A DNA stretch of 64,000 nucleotides from Mucidula mucida (GCA_015501055.1 JADNYV010000064.1:62001-126000); one strand, 5' to 3'. Numbered from the stretch's first letter, positions 23,767 through 36,799 are shown. The notes: generated by a model not told the origin, from the sequence alone. Numbers and translations are program-made.

Positions 23767-26700
23767 CTTGCACCATAACTCCTGGTTCGGTGTTGGCCTC
23801 GAGTAAGGGATAGCCCAAAATATCACCCGGTAAACTAATATTCAAAATGATAACCTTTTTGGTGTTCTCCGAGTTTCCTTTGCCAGAGTGTGATGACTTA
23901 GTGGATGGGTTTCTTGGGACTTGGCTTCGTATCGATGACGCTCAAAGTAGGATGTTATGAGATTGCAGTGGTCGAAGAAGAAAATAAGGAGCGGTTTGTG
24001 AATGTTCCCGGACCCAACCTGTCAGCACAATCGGAAATACAGACGGAGCAAAATGGATCGGAGTCGAGCGCATCCTTCCAACTTGTGATCTTGATGCGAT
24101 CGAAGTCGTATGGTCCGCTTCGCACTGTAAGCGAGGTATGTAGAATGCGCACTAGAATATACACCGACAGAAATGCTAGGGAGTAGAAATGGCTAGGGAG
24201 TAGAAATGACCTGAAATTTAATCTAGAAGAATGCGAGACCTTCGTTGAACGCTATCATAGACTCTTTGAATGCCCTGGCCTTCTGTGGTGAAACAGTCAA
24301 AACGTACACATCAACAGAAAGCACGATTCCGCGTTTAGATATAAGACACATTTTGACGCGTCGCAGGAAGCCCGTTTGTGGTATATAGATGGTGGTTGAT
24401 AAAGAAAGAGGCGTGTAGCGCAAAAAAACAAGTCACGGTAACACACAAGCAAGGACAACAACAGATGCAATTTGGACAAGCACAATGTAAACAGAACACG
24501 ATAGCGATACGGAGTAACAAGAGATAGAAGGATATCCTAATGCGATGCAAGACGAGACGATAGCAGAGAAACGGGGAAAATGGAAATGTAGACGGGAAAC
24601 GATAGCAATACGATATGAACAGAGAAATGGATGTTGGAATATGTACGGGTATCGTAAATGCGATGGATGTGACAATGCAATATGTAGCAAAGAGACGGGG
24701 AAAACAAGACATGTGATGAGGATGAATGGTAAGAAGATGTAAACATAAACAAAACAGCGAGAAAGAAAGAAATCCTAGGCCTAGAACATCCAGAGAGGGA
24801 ATGCAGCGCGTGCATGAAGCCTCGTCTTGAAAATGTCCTGGTCCTCATCAGACATGGAGGTGATGAGCGGATCGTCCCGCTCTATCTCATCAAAATTGAT
24901 ACGCCGTTCAAGTTCGGGCTGGAAGAAATGGCGGCAGATTGTAATGATCTCGTCTTGCAGAGACTGGTTAACGTTCCGTGGCGCGGTAAACTGGCAAGTG
25001 GATTTGTTAGCCAAAGACCAAGATTCAAGTGAGGACAATACACATACCGGAACCGGATTGTAGTCGGTGAGAAAAGCCTCTCCGTTGAATGCATCGAGGG
25101 TGTACGATGGTTCAGCCGTGTCCTGCTTGAAGAATCATGAGACGAGAACAAACAGTCATCAAACAATGCACGTACCTCATTCGAGGGACCAGCGACGGCA
25201 AAGTTCTCGCGCCCGTAGAATTCATTACCGCTGTATGCGGTCGGCTGGGTAGAGAACAAATGAGACAAAAACAAAGAGGCGAACAAAGCACATACCTCAG
25301 ACGACGCGTCGACAAAAGGCTGCGGGGCGAAATGGTCTCGCGATTGAGCGTGTTCTTGCCCATTGACCGGGGGCAACGAGGCATTCGTGAATTGTTGTGG
25401 TGCATTCACCAATGGGCTCTCGATTTGGAAGGTAAATTGGAAGGGCTCCAGCGCCGCGTCCCACACTGGCGTCTGTGTTTTGGGAGGGGATACCCTCGCC
25501 GAGGACTTGGAACTCTTCATCTTGCTCTTCTTTGCCGCTTTCCCTTCGCCCGGTTTCGCCGGATGATACTCGTAACCCGGATGGGCCTCTGCGTGTCTCT
25601 GCTTCGTTTCCTCCTGCATTTCCTGCCAAAATGCCTCGGCCTCCGTGCCCAAACGCTTCCAATGGTATGAGACCACCTTCGAAAACATGTCAAACCACAG
25701 TGGGCCGTATGTGGCCTTGAGCTCTGCACAGAGAGTTGCGGACAGTTGTTCGGACATCCACGCCTTGTATAGCATAAACCTGTTGGCGGGACGGTCGACA
25801 TGTTCCTCCTCTACACCGGCTTTCCTCTTCTTTGGTTGAAGGGCCGCTCTCGTTTCCTGCAATGTTAGGACATCGTCTTTGTTCGGGATATGCGCAAACG
25901 ACGCCGTATATCTCGTCTTGAGCTCTTCTGTAAGATCAGGAGCTGCAATGCGAGGAGCCCGTGGTGCCATGACTGATATAGATGAAAGTTTGTGTGATGA
26001 GTGACGATGGTGGTAGGCTGTGAACAAGAGACAAAGCGCGTCTCGCCCTGATTTTGGTCAGTGATCACGTGCCGCTCGCTGGAAAAGGAAAAACATCAAA
26101 GCGAGGTCGTTCAATTGCTTCAAGGCCTGGAGAGGAGTATAGAATGTTAGTTTAAATGTTGCAAGGCACGAAGTAATGAATCTCTCACAATCTCGCACCA
26201 CAAATAATTGCGCCACATTGAGGCACCAAGTGCGATCAACGACTTGACGCTGAGTCGATCCATATGTCATAGCGAGACATTCTGTGTGACACGTTCCCCA
26301 AGACGCAGGATATCATCATCCAAGGAAGAATCAAGCTTCAAGCGGCGAGTAAGAGGCAAATCGGGCGCGCGCCTCTTCCAGCCGAGTCCATGAGGGCGCA
26401 AGCCCAGGAACCTTGTGAGGCCATAGCTGAGACAAGCGAGGCCGGTTTCGTCGAGGATTAAGGATCCGGTCGAATTAGTGCAGTATACGCTCATGCGCAG
26501 AAGAGTGCAGTGCCACGTGAGCGCGTTTACGTCTCCTCGGAGAGCCGCCACGCCAAGCCACACCCCCACAGATCAGGTCAAAGCCCCGTAATTTCCGCCT
26601 TAGAAATCAGGAGTGTGCGCGTTCCTGTCGGAGCACCGTCGTCCGCATCTCGAGGGGGACGTCCCGCCTCTTCTCTTCCCAGTGCGAAGTTGGGAAGCTT

Positions 26701-26830
26701 GCAATGGCCATGTTCGCCATCGCGTCTCGTTGGAACAGCCTCCGTGCACGAAGGGAACGGGCACTGTCAACGTTACTTGTTCTTTCTCTCCTAAGGGGTT
26801 GTTTGAGACTGGGGTCAAAAATCGTTCGTA
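23767..26830 (-). repeat. Inverted copy of the HMG module (likely parental)
   Basis: Reverse complement of the unit segment from the unidentified upstream region through HMG, its 3' tail and the spacer, ending at 23767 in gttatggtgcaag. That is exactly the point (about 811 in unit A) where RFC1 sequence starts in the tandem units. This copy therefore lacks RFC1. More diverged similarity continues to RIC8 at 28.56 kb. Confidence 0.88.
24781..25970 (-). CDS. HMG-box DNA-binding protein, copy 4
   Basis: Exons on the minus strand: 25296-25970, 25176-25244, 25048-25122 and 24781-24990, giving 342 residues. The HMG box (about residues 59-138) is intact: RPANRFMLYKAW, inner tryptophans, HAEAHPGYEYHPAKP, then a basic patch KKSK. 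Exon 2 encodes PTAYSGNEFYGRENFAVAGPSNE-like sequence, which reads better than the exon 2 of copies 1 and 3. The E-box at 26066-26071 lies about 96 bp upstream. Its position in the module next to RIC8 suggests it is the ancestral copy. Confidence 0.87.
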
Positions 26831-28440
26831 GGAAAGTTATCAATGTCAAAATGTTGCTCCCGACGTCTCCTAAGGGATGAAATCACACGAAGGACTTGAG
26901 AAATTACAACTGCATGCGCCAGCGAAAGCGGCTACGTCGCGATGAATTCAGGAGGGCAGCTACGCCGCCATGGCTCAAGCAGGCCAGTCAGACGATTGTC
27001 GGATTCAGGTGGAACGATGGCAAAAAGTCGACTAGCACAAGTTCTTCGTCCTATACATCTAATTTAGCCCACGATTCGTTATTACCTTGACTGCAGTGTC
27101 AAAAGTATCAGCCGAGAACATACCTTTTCTTTGGTGGGCTGACTGGATGCACGATACATGCACAATAAGTATGCGCTGGCCGGACGACGGAGACGTTGAA
27201 TGCGGTGTTGAGGGGTCGTGGACGCACAAGAACCAGGGTTTCTACGGGAGACATGGTGATAAAGGCGAATGTGGGCGTAAGTAACCGAGATATGAGGATA
27301 CACGCGAAATTTCGAAGCTATGACGCCTCGCATTCTGATGAACGGAATCTGCTCTTGAACACAAACATTCCCATCCCGAACGCGGTAGTTACCGTAGTAT
27401 GCTTGATATACGCAAAGGACACGCCTGTACAAGATTTCAGAACAAACGAAGGAGAAATAGAGCGGCTGCTCGCCATTTATCAGGAACAGTGGGCCAAGGC
27501 TGCGCGACGTGAAGCTGTTCAACCAAGGAATGCAGACGTAAGTAATCGAGATATTGAGGATACATGCGAAATTTCAGAGCTGTGACGCGTCCCATTCTGA
27601 CAACAGGATGAAGGAAATCTGCGGTTTGACAGAAGTATTCGTGATACGCTGTAGCATACGCAAAAGACACGCCTGCAAAAAATTTCAGAACGAACGAAGG
27701 AGAAATAAAGGGGCTGCTCGCCATTTACCAGAACCAATGGGCCAGAGCTGCGCGACGCGAAGTTGATCATTCTTCGTCAGCTAGACCGGCCGGGCTCACG
27801 AACTCCATGAAAACGCTCGCGCCAAGTTTGCAAAGGACTGGAAGGAAATTGTCATCAAGAGTCACGACGCTGACGTGTGTTTGCCTGAGCGATTCCCACG
27901 TTTGCCGTAGGCAAACACTTGGGGGATTGCAACCAAGTCGGTCGTCGCCCAAGCAAGATGAGCTCTTCGGCGAGCTTCCTGTATCGAAACTATCTGTTTT
28001 TATTGGGGCGATAATAGTATCTCGCCCAGCTCCCAGCACCGGACTCATTGTTTGCCATGTTAAGACTCCGAATCCCGCCACATCCCAATAATCCCGGTGC
28101 CACACGCACTCTTGGCAAGGAAAATGCATTGATACACTAGTATTTAGGACAAGGTCAGGAAATGTATGATTATTAATTTTGAATCCCAAATGGCCAGCAT
28201 TGAGAAATAAGTGCATTATATCATTGTGGTATGCCGTGTGGCGTGCCAGAGGACTACAAATATGAAGAAAACAAGTGTCTCTAACACTCCTAATGGTCAG
28301 TAGCCATATTCTAATATCTACAAGCTCTATACTGCCTTCGCGCTTCAGCGACGACGTCCGACTTGCTTGAAATCCGCCAAGTGTAAATCTGCCTACAAAG
28401 GTGGTAATCCAAACGGGTGGGTGCCATAATACAGTCTCTT
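26050..28440 (-). other. Unidentified region between HMG-4 and RIC8
   Basis: Minus-strand counterpart of 3906-5400. It holds a roughly 270-bp internal duplication (27200-27520 and 27520-27770, both reading GEQPLYFSFV..SEI). An intron-like gap around 27060-27120 is shared with the tandem units. No sustained frame and no recognised domain. The part from 27770 to 28440 has no counterpart in the units and I see nothing in it beyond a perfect short inverted repeat, gtttgcctg/ggcaaac, near 27880-27915. Confidence 0.35.
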
Positions 28441-28589
28441 TTCAAAATTCAAAGTCGAACCCATCGAGCACTGTATGAACATAGACAACAAAAAACATTA
28501 TATTATTGTGATTAGAGATATTCCATTCATCGTCGTCGACACCCAGTGTCCGCGTCTCAAAAAATACATCATGAAAAAAGTTCGTTGCA

Positions 28590-30565
28590 CTACGATGACT
28601 GACTTTGCTGCATCGCTTTCCGAATCGGATTCTGGTTCGCCGGCAGCGCGCCCGTGCGCTCAAGCCTATCGAACAACACAAACAGCTTCTCCATCTCGGC
28701 CTCCTTCTCCTCCTCCGTCATATCCGGCAGCTCGGGGCGCGCCATCGTGTTCCCCGTTATCGGATTGATGCTCTTGCCATCCGGCGCGTTCACGTCGACG
28801 CCAGGACCAGACGGCGGGGGAGGCGCGCTCATGATGCCCTTGTTGAACAAGAACCCAGCGACGTTTCCGTACCCGACAAGACTAGAAAGCGTTGTCGCGT
28901 CAGAGTCGCTCATGGCAAAGAGCATCTCTCCGATAGAGTCCTTTAGCCGGGTATGATAGACACTCCCCATAAGCCGCAGACACCGCCCGAGTAGATCTGA
29001 ACGCTGCTCAAGAGGTGACGACCGGTCGAGATCGCGCGGAACGATCCACTCTCGCAAACGCGCCCTACTAGCCTCATCAGCGAGACATATCCGTGTTATT
29101 AGCACGATAAGAGGGGAGCAAATATCATCCAGTGACCCATCCAAAGACTCCTTCTTTGGTTTTTCCCGAACCGAAGGGTCATCACAATCGATGTTCTCGG
29201 GGAAATAATGTGAAAAGGTCACCTCGAGGAGATCGTACGCCCGAAGTAAGATATCCGCAGATAGATGGGGGGGATGGGGTGATGGCGAGCGGGACGCGCG
29301 TTTACCCGAGAGCACGGATAGAGCACGGTCCAGAGTTGTCGATTTGGGGGGAGTCTGAGAGAGGGTAGGGGAATCACTGCGGCTGCTGCTGCCGGGAGAG
29401 GTGGTATTAGCGAATTTTGGACTGCTGGTATTTGATGAGCTCCGGCGCTGAGGTGTCGGCGGTCCAAACCATATGGACTGGAGCGAGGCGTTGTTGACAG
29501 GCACAGTGATGAGGGCGTGGATACAGTGGGTTAATGGAGATATTAGCGGGCAAGGGAATGTAGGAGGGAGTGAGTAGAATACACGTAGTAGTGGAGGCAG
29601 CAGGCCATCAAGATTTGAACTCCACACATCACCGATGACTTTGTGCGAGTTATCACCCGCGCCAGGGTTCTGTGGTTCAGCATCGACCATCTGAAAATGA
29701 TTAAGAAGAGCTATAGAGTTAGTCGATATGCTCATACCTTTGGATAATGAAGCAATAAATTAAAAGTAAACTTCAAGAGATCAGCCATGGCCTCCCGGGC
29801 AAGCTTGGTTCCGGATAGTATGGATATTATCAGGGTGTCCAGCTTCGCAGAGATGAGGTCAACAACCGTACGACCGTGACGCTTGTCCTCGACGAGCGAA
29901 ATGACAAGTGCGGGGCCAGAGACGGTGGCCAGGAAGAGAATACGCGAAAGAATAAATATTTGATCTGGGGTAGTGGATTTCTGGAGGGGGTTAGGACAAT
30001 TACAGGCACGGCGCAGCACTCACGTCGAGTAGAGCGAAGCAAACGTCGCCGCCGTTGACTTCCTTGCCAACGAACGTCGCTCGTGCATAGTCGAAGAGTA
30101 AAAGGGTATTTGCTATGCAGCGGAGCGCTTCCGACGACGCCTCAGGCTCATCTTTAAATGTTGTTGCAAATGACAGCAGCGTTGACAACGTCGCAGGTGT
30201 CGCCAGATTCTCAGAGCCGGTTGGATTCTTGCCCAATGTCTTCACCGCCAAAAGGGCTTGTGCAGCATCTGACCACAGATGAGCCGTACATCTCGTAGCG
30301 TGGCGCAAAACACGCACCCTTGGCTGTTAACCGGCTTTTTGGTCCCGCAGTCTTTAGATCCCTCAGAATCGCCTGGATAAGCTCGGCACGAGACGTCTTC
30401 ACAAAGGCATGGGGCGGCGCTGGGCGAAATAGACAAAAATCAAGCAAAAAATCAGAAAAAAATCGGAGAAAACACACCATTTATGATGGATTGGAAAATG
30501 ACAGAAACATCAGGTCGTGGCGACGACGATGAGAGTGCATTGTAGGACCTAATGACGTCCGACAT
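28590..30565 (-). CDS. RIC8: RIC8/synembryn, G-alpha chaperone and exchange factor
   Basis: Five exons (starting MSDVIRSYNALS at 30565) give about 590 residues. The C-terminal half is diagnostic: LLEVTFSHYFPE, LLGRCLRLMGSVYH, LKDSIGEMLFAM, SLVGYGNVAGFLFNKG, INPITGNTM, and EEEKEAEMEKLFVLFDRLERTG. Family knowledge: RIC8 folds newly made G-alpha subunits and acts as a non-receptor exchange factor; in fungi it works in growth, sexual development and pathogenicity via cAMP signalling. A Ser/Pro-rich insert lies in the middle, about residues 310-370. All introns are short and GT..AG. Single copy here, no breaks seen. A CACGTG sits at 30682, about 115 bp upstream of the start. Confidence 0.92.
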
Positions 30566-32450
30566 CGCCTCCAGCGTCGAAGGTATTAGGTAGAGAAATA
30601 CAGTGGTGGTGGTCGTAGAATACGAGAGAGAATAAGTGTGTTGCCTCTTTCGGCAGATGATCATCAGTTAGACGGATCCGGCACGTGCGCCCGGTTGCCA
30701 TCGCTGCCCTGTCATTCGGTTGCCAAAACGTCTATTGGCACCTTGTTCCTGGCCTTGTTCTTCCTACACTCGTAAAGATATAATTAATACGGATCTTATA
30801 GCAGGTTTACGCTCTTCTGCGAACACTTTCCACTGCTCAGAATGGCAGGTTTTGTTCTTAGTTTCCGGAATCTCGGCCTCTTATCAGTTGAGGCGCTATA
30901 TGTCATCATGTCATCTCCGTTCCGACACCTAAGACCGGGATGAATTAAACGGCGAGCTCTAGAGGCGGCCGTGCTGAACGATTAGCACGGTCGATCATCA
31001 TAATACCCATCTAGATGTGGCGCACAATAAGAACTCTCTAAATACTGTGGCGCACAATGAGACAGACAGGCCCCTCCAGATCCTGAGGCCCACATTCTAA
31101 AAATCAAAATCAGATTTATCTCATGACCCTGGAGGATCACGCCGTGGCGCGGTGTAACCAGTTACCTATCAAGCACATGCGAGCATATACAGTAATGGCA
31201 CCACAAAGTCACACTAGTTGCCCCATACTCGGGCACAACGGTCCAGCCACGTACCATGGCCTCGAGCGCCCCATTGTCTCAACTTGAACGAATGACCGCG
31301 ACTTGAGTAAGATCAATATTTGCCACGCCACAATCGCTTGCGCGTACCTTTCACCCAGGTTTACTCTTCTTCGTGGCAGCACAGAGCATAATTCGACGCT
31401 CAGGCGACGTCTCTGTATTTTGCAATGTGCTCTTCCTCGTGTTGAGAGTTGAACGAATCGCGCAAGATTGTCGGAGTATTCCGTGAAACATTCTGCTACG
31501 TTAGTAGCAGCGGATGCATTGTCCGTTCGATTCTCGACCATCCCTTTGCGTTATCCTGAATGTCATTAATGACTGCAGAAAGTTTTACGGCTTAGACACA
31601 TCAAGTTCAGGTTGGGGTCGAGAGCATGGGCCGGGCTAGAGAGCAAACTCCAAGACCTTGCTATTTAATTTATGCTTGCCTGACGGGAGTCATAGATGAT
31701 GGGGTCGCGAAAGCACGGAGATTCTCCTCTTACAAGAGCTTACAATCGTCACATGAATTCGAGTGCGAGCAGAATGTGCTCATACTCCGACTATGACGAG
31801 CACAGCACAGGCCGGCAACACGCGCCCTACAATTGTAAAGATAGCTTGAGATTGAGATGTAGAACAGACTAAGCGATTCGAAGCCTTCAAATGCTCTAAT
31901 AGAAAGCTCACCTGTCGTCTCCTCTTGCTTAAAATCAGTATCCATCCTATAAAAATTGGTACATGCGCCACATATCTCGTTGCAACAGTTACGACTTGAC
32001 AACAGTTGGAATTGAAGCCATCCTCAGGCTCAAAGCGCGTCCGAGGTCTCCGGGGATCGTGATATCAAGGTAACGCCACGCTGCCATGGCCAGGAAAGCG
32101 AGGAAAGGACACATGCGATTGGTGCTCGAACCACTACCTGTTGCCGTGACAAGAAGAATGGACATTGGACTACATACATTGGGAGAATGTCGACCCGCCC
32201 CCGGCTTTCTAATCAAATGTCAAGACGACCAAGTAGCGCGCGACGAGGCGAGTTAATTTCCTCTATTCCTGATTTTGGCGCCGAGCTCTTGGCTACTAAC
32301 AACGGCGACAGAGGGCGCCGAGCTGAAATTATAGAGGAGCCGAGCAGGACATGAGAAGGAGCATGAGAGTGTGTTTAGACGCACGATGCACTTAGAGTCT
32401 TCAGATGCCGGTACAGACAACATGGACGAGCAAAGGCAACTAAGAAGTCG
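30566..32450. other. Gene-poor stretch; possible membrane-protein remnant
   Basis: RIC8 promoter, then a short direct repeat (gtggcgcacaat at 31017 and 31049). On the minus strand about 31780-32216 hydrophobic pieces (CPFLAFLAMAAWRYL, FIGWILILS, LPACAVLVIVGV) could be exons of a multi-pass membrane protein, but frames do not join cleanly and I cannot name it. Confidence 0.25.
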
Positions 32451-32483
32451 GACTCGGACCGCGACTCCGTGTGGGACTAGCAT

Positions 32484-32489
32484 CACGTG
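32484..32489. promoter_or_regulatory. E-box CATCACGTG before X-family remnant
   Basis: Same catcacgtg as the six X genes, kept in front of the internally deleted copy. Confidence 0.4.
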
Positions 32490-32589
32490 GCCACCGCGTT
32501 GACGCTTTGCCTGAATATCGCTTCGTGCCCCCCTACTATCATCTCCGCTCTCTAGACTACGCACACTGTACCGGACTACTTTGGAGTCT

Positions 32590-33110
32590 CTTGTTTTATT
32601 GAATGACATAACCATGTCGGCGAAACGCAGTACCGATATCCATACGACAACCTGCCTTTCATCAAGAAATAACATCCATCCTGGTCTTGTCCTGACGTCC
32701 ATCAACCTCTATATGTTGTTCATGTCCGAGCCAGTGTTACGCAAGACTTGATCGTCCGCATCATGACGACAGCCAGGGATCCGGCACCGCCAAGACCACA
32801 CCAGGATACGAGACACCATAAGAGCGCGACGCTGAGACCTAACAACCCACGACGTGTGAGAAGGGAATACAAGATGGACGAGTACATGGAGGAACACAAT
32901 GAACGTTCTACCGCCATCGCCAAGGGGGTCGCACTCGTCTTCAAGACAGAGCCTCCGAGTGACAACGCCTTGGAGGATGCAGAACCAGGTCCCGAGTCGT
33001 TTCACAAGCGCCGGAAAGTGTAGAACAGCAAGCAGAAGCAAAACGCGAAACGATGAGCCGACGCCTCCCTTGCGTAGGTCGACTCGCACGTCATCCGAAG
33101 TATACATAGT
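32590..33110 (+). pseudogene. X-family (HNH-like half) remnant, internally deleted
   Basis: Starts with a scrap of exon 1 (LNDITM), jumps directly into exon 4 (TDIHTTTCLSSR.., a shifted frame of the YPYDNLPFIK region) and keeps the 3' part NNPRRVRREYKMDEYMEEHNERST. Exons 2 and 3 are lost and stops interrupt the rest. Seventh member of the family in the window. Confidence 0.7.
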
Positions 33111-33638
33111 CTCATTTATTGTCGGTCTCGTAGCTATCCTCTCAATTATATGCTTCGTTGTACTTCACGTTGCGATTATGTTCAATGTTCAGTTTCTTTA
33201 TCATCATTCTCCCTCTTGTGATTGTGGTTCGAGACACCGAGGACGCTGGTTGAGACAGGCATCGATTACGACTGGAGACTCGAAAGCGGTACGCTGTAAA
33301 GCCTAATTCGCGTTCATAGCGGATCGGCGCGTCAAGGAATGTTGACGAGAAGCGATAGCAATACTATCCGTACCGAAGACATCTATGCTTCGCAACATAC
33401 AACTCCCGACAATAGAGGACTCTTGAGTCTTGCACTCGCGACCTGTGGCTATTAGCGCCCTTCAAGCCATACCTCACGATCTCTATAGGTCAAGCGGTGT
33501 CTAATTTCTAAAAAGTCCAGGTCTGAGTATTTAAGTACAAACATCTTTGGAACGAGGCAATATGCAAACCAACTCAGACTACCAGCGGGTGTGAACAGCG
33601 CACTCAAAAGATCTACCGAGTCACAACACTTACTCGTC

Positions 33639-34492
33639 CTAGACCATGTCAGCCACGGAGATATCCTTGCTGGACGACATCTTCATTGTCGCCAACCTAG
33701 CGGGACAATCGGCATCCATGTTACTGTAGCTCTGCAAAAATACCCTTAAGCATTCTGTTGTGCACAAATAGAAGACCGAAGGGGAAATGACTGACCGGCA
33801 GATCATCTGAGACCAACAAGGCCAGTGGGGACTCATCACCATGCCCGGTGTGTGTGGATGCCTCAGCAGACTCTACTCTCAAACGTCGGTATGACACTAT
33901 GCCAACAAAGCTTGACCCAAGACTCCGCACGAGAAACTCCACACCACACACAAATTCCCCTTAGGCGGCTTGAGTAAATGTATGCACTGATAATGAAAAC
34001 ATATCATATAAACCCGTTCTGCATGAGTCCCCTGAGTTGATGACCGCTGCATGAAATAGCATGGAGCTTGGAAGCAGTAGGACGACGACCATCCAAACGC
34101 CTCCGGTTGTGCACGGCAAACTATATAGAAACCCTAAAGACTGTAATTAGAACAGGAGACAGACTGAACAAGACTGCTTGTGAGTACGCACCAATAGTAG
34201 TCCACCACAAATAGAAGGCACCCCGCCGTTCCAAACCCCAAGACCTAGTGAACCAGAGCATGACCTGAATTGTTGCACAGGCCGCCGTCGTTATGATGTC
34301 TATCGTCATTGGGATGGGACACGAGTTTACCAAGACGGCACCAATGAACAAATTCACTAGACTGAGGAGGACCAAGGCAGGTATTGTCGAAAGTTGGAAA
34401 CAATTGAGGGGTTGCCCGGTAGGGTGCGATGGCGGTGGAATATGTGCATCGGGCGAATTGTTAGTTTCTTGTTGCGAAAGGGATTTGTCCAT
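33639..34492 (-). CDS. Small 4-TM protein, T family copy 1
   Basis: Starts MDKSLSQQETNNSPDA at 34492. A Pro-rich N-terminus is followed by hydrophobic segments (IPALVLLSLVNLFIGAVLV, then a second near the tryptophan-rich FTRSWG, then VWMVVVLLLPSSMLFHAAV in exon 2), a segment ending in LLVSDDLP, and a short last exon reading MDADCPARLATMKM before the stop at 33639. Three or four introns. Homologous to 37458-38352 and 54072-54886. Not a family I can name; predicted membrane protein. E-box at 34547-34552, about 55 bp upstream. Confidence 0.6.
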
Positions 34493-34689
34493 CGTAGACG
34501 AAGGAAGGTGAGACGCCGACACTAGTCTCATTTTCTCTCGTTCTCCACGTGCTGTAGGATCTGTGATTGACGCGCAAATAACTGAAAATGAGAAAGTCAA
34601 GTATCCTGAAACTTGTGCTGCCAGCGAAGTGCGTGCATTCAGCCTCCACGCAAACAGCTCCCAGTCCGCAGGACAGTACTTTGTTAGCG

Positions 34690-34840
34690 ATGAGTGCATT
34701 GTCCCGCTTAACGTGGCGAAACAGTCGGGTGATCGGGGGTTTTCCTCTCCAGCGGCAACGAGCCTAGAAGATTTGTTGTGGCGCAGTCACCAATGGGCTC
34801 TTGGATGGTAATCACTCCCAGCACAGAGCCGCACACAGGA
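34690..34840 (-). pseudogene. Tiny HMG-gene fragment
   Basis: Reads IQEPIGDCATT, matching an alternative frame of the HMG gene around its exon 1 (REPIGECTTT), with the shared DNA caccaatgggctct. It is fused to sequence shared with 39.3 kb and 52.1 kb, showing how chimeric the region is. Confidence 0.45.
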
Positions 34841-35015
34841 ACGTCGTTGCCGCCTCTGGCCGCTGAGAAGGAAAAATTTAGCCCTATCGAGCTAGTGGCG
34901 TTACTACTCAACGAAGCCGTGAGGAGAGGATGGCAATGATGGCAGTGTAGATTTTACTTCAAGAGACAAAGTCGCGGTCAAGGAGACTCTTGTCAGCATT
35001 AATACTTTTGGCCGG

Positions 35016-35570
35016 TCAGAAACCTGGACGGTCACTGTAGACGACAATGTTCCCTACGACAAAGATTCTGGAAACGACACGGACAGAGTCGTCATGCCCT
35101 GGTCGCATTCCGTTCGTCAAAACATAAACAAAATAAAGAGAAACCAGTCTTGCCTCGTCGCTCTTCCACCAAACCATCTTCACAATCGCCATCTCCTTCC
35201 TCTTCATCTCCTTCTCTCCCTCCTCCTCCCCATCACAAATCGCTAACTGCATAGAGGTCCAGCTGCTGGCAGACGCGAATCTCGAAAGTCCCAGCAGAAC
35301 GCTCATCTGGAAAATCAAGGATACAAAGACGGAACCTGGCCATAGATACGGTCCTCCAAGTCGTTGATATATGCAATCCAAATTGTGGTTCCATTCATGA
35401 GCCCAATTTTCCGTAGGGAGCGCCCAGCATGATGTCGTAGTGGTTGGCATGTTTTCTCCAATCCGAGTGAGCGTTTCCAGCCAGTCGCATGGGGCAATTC
35501 GCTCCAGCTTGGATATCGACCTAGATCCGAGTATTCAATAGAAAATTTGGCGAGCTCGTCCATATCGACA
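35016..35570 (-). pseudogene. Z-family (acidic, possibly secreted) copy 1, degenerate
   Basis: Reads DELAKFSIEYSDLGRYPSW upstream, a degenerate version of the MARC.. start near 35345, then a Glu/Lys-rich stretch (EEEGEKEMKRKE) and a 3' exon shared with Z copy 3. Frames are broken. It lies directly upstream of T copy 1, as Z lies upstream of T at 41 and 55 kb. Confidence 0.4.
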
Positions 35571-35689
35571 TGGAAAGAGGAAGAACGCGCGTTTTCCCGC
35601 GCGATCATTCTTTGCTTCTGTCCTGCTCGTAAATCCGTGTCAAGAACTATTCAAGAACAAGCTGGTGACGCGCGCGTTCGTGATAATTG

Positions 35690-36795
35690 GTGGTCAACAC
35701 GTAACACTAAAGTTCGGAATGAACACGACAACAGATGTGATTGAGACAAGTACGTGGACGATGTAGATAGCGATACGGAATAAAAAGAGACAGATGCGCA
35801 AAAATCATAATATGAGAGAAACTCGGAAACCAGGGAAACGATAGCAATACGAGATAAACAGAGAGATGCATGTGGGAATATGTACGGGTATCGTAAACGC
35901 GATGGATATGATAATGCGCTATGTAGCAGCAAAGTGACAGGGAAAATAAGACATGTGATGAGGATGAATGGTGAGAAGATGCAGAGATAGATGAGACAGT
36001 GAAAAAGAAGAAAAAAGAAATATCGAAAAACTCCCGGTTCTCATAACACATGGATGTGATGAGCACATCGTCTCGTCAAAGTTGATGCCCCATTCAATCT
36101 CCGGCTGGAAAAGTCGGCGGCGTACGCTAATCGTCGTTTCTTCCAGAGAGTCGTTGGGATCCAAGGGCGTAGTAATCTGGCGAGTCACTTAGCCAAAGAC
36201 CAAGAGCCAAGTGATGACAATAGCCATACCGGAATCGGATTGAATTTGTAGCCAGTGAGAAAAGCCGAGTCTTGGTTAAATCCATCGAGGGCGTAGGTCG
36301 GTTGGGCGTACTGCTTGAAGGACGAGTCAGACGAGAAACAAAGAATAAGCCAACACTGCACATACCTGATTCGAGGGACCAGCGACAGCCATAGAACGCA
36401 TAACCATTAAATGCGGTCGTCTGGGTCGGCCATTGCTACGAGGACAAAGAGGCGAACAAAGCACATACCTGTAACGACGCGTCAACAGAAGCCTGCGGTG
36501 CGAGATTGTCTGGCGATTGAACGTGTTCATGCTCATTGAGCGGGGGCGAGGGCCTAGACGACTCGGGATATTGCAGTGGTGCAGCCACCAATGAGCTCTA
36601 GATTTGGAATGTGAATGGATAGTCCGTCAGCGCCGCGGCGGCTGTGTTTCGGGAGGGGATACACTCGCAGGTTCGCGACGTCAAGGACTTGGAACTCGCT
36701 TCTTGGCCGCGCACTGTTTCGCCGGATGATGATTGTAACCCGGAGGGGCTTTTGCGTGTCTCCGCTTCGTTTCCTTGTGCATTTCCTGCCAAGGA
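35690..36795 (-). pseudogene. HMG-box gene copy 5, 5' half lost
   Basis: Homology to the HMG genes begins in the middle of the HMG box near 36795 (frame reading AGNAQGNEAETRKSP, an out-of-frame version of the box) and runs through exons 2-4 to beyond the stop and into the 3' tail (35690-35950). The start and first half of the box are replaced by unrelated sequence. It is clearly older than the array: identity is much lower. Confidence 0.75.
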
Positions 36796-36799
36796 CAGC

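Noticed and set aside
24882..26027. Single-exon 381-residue version of HMG-4
   Set aside because: It reads through the first introns by chance; splice sites and the C-terminus AAFPLWMF conserved in the other copies show the four-exon form.
30950..30985. Cloning-vector contamination (gagctctagaggcggccg)
   Set aside because: Only a chance cluster of restriction-like words; flanks show no vector sequence.
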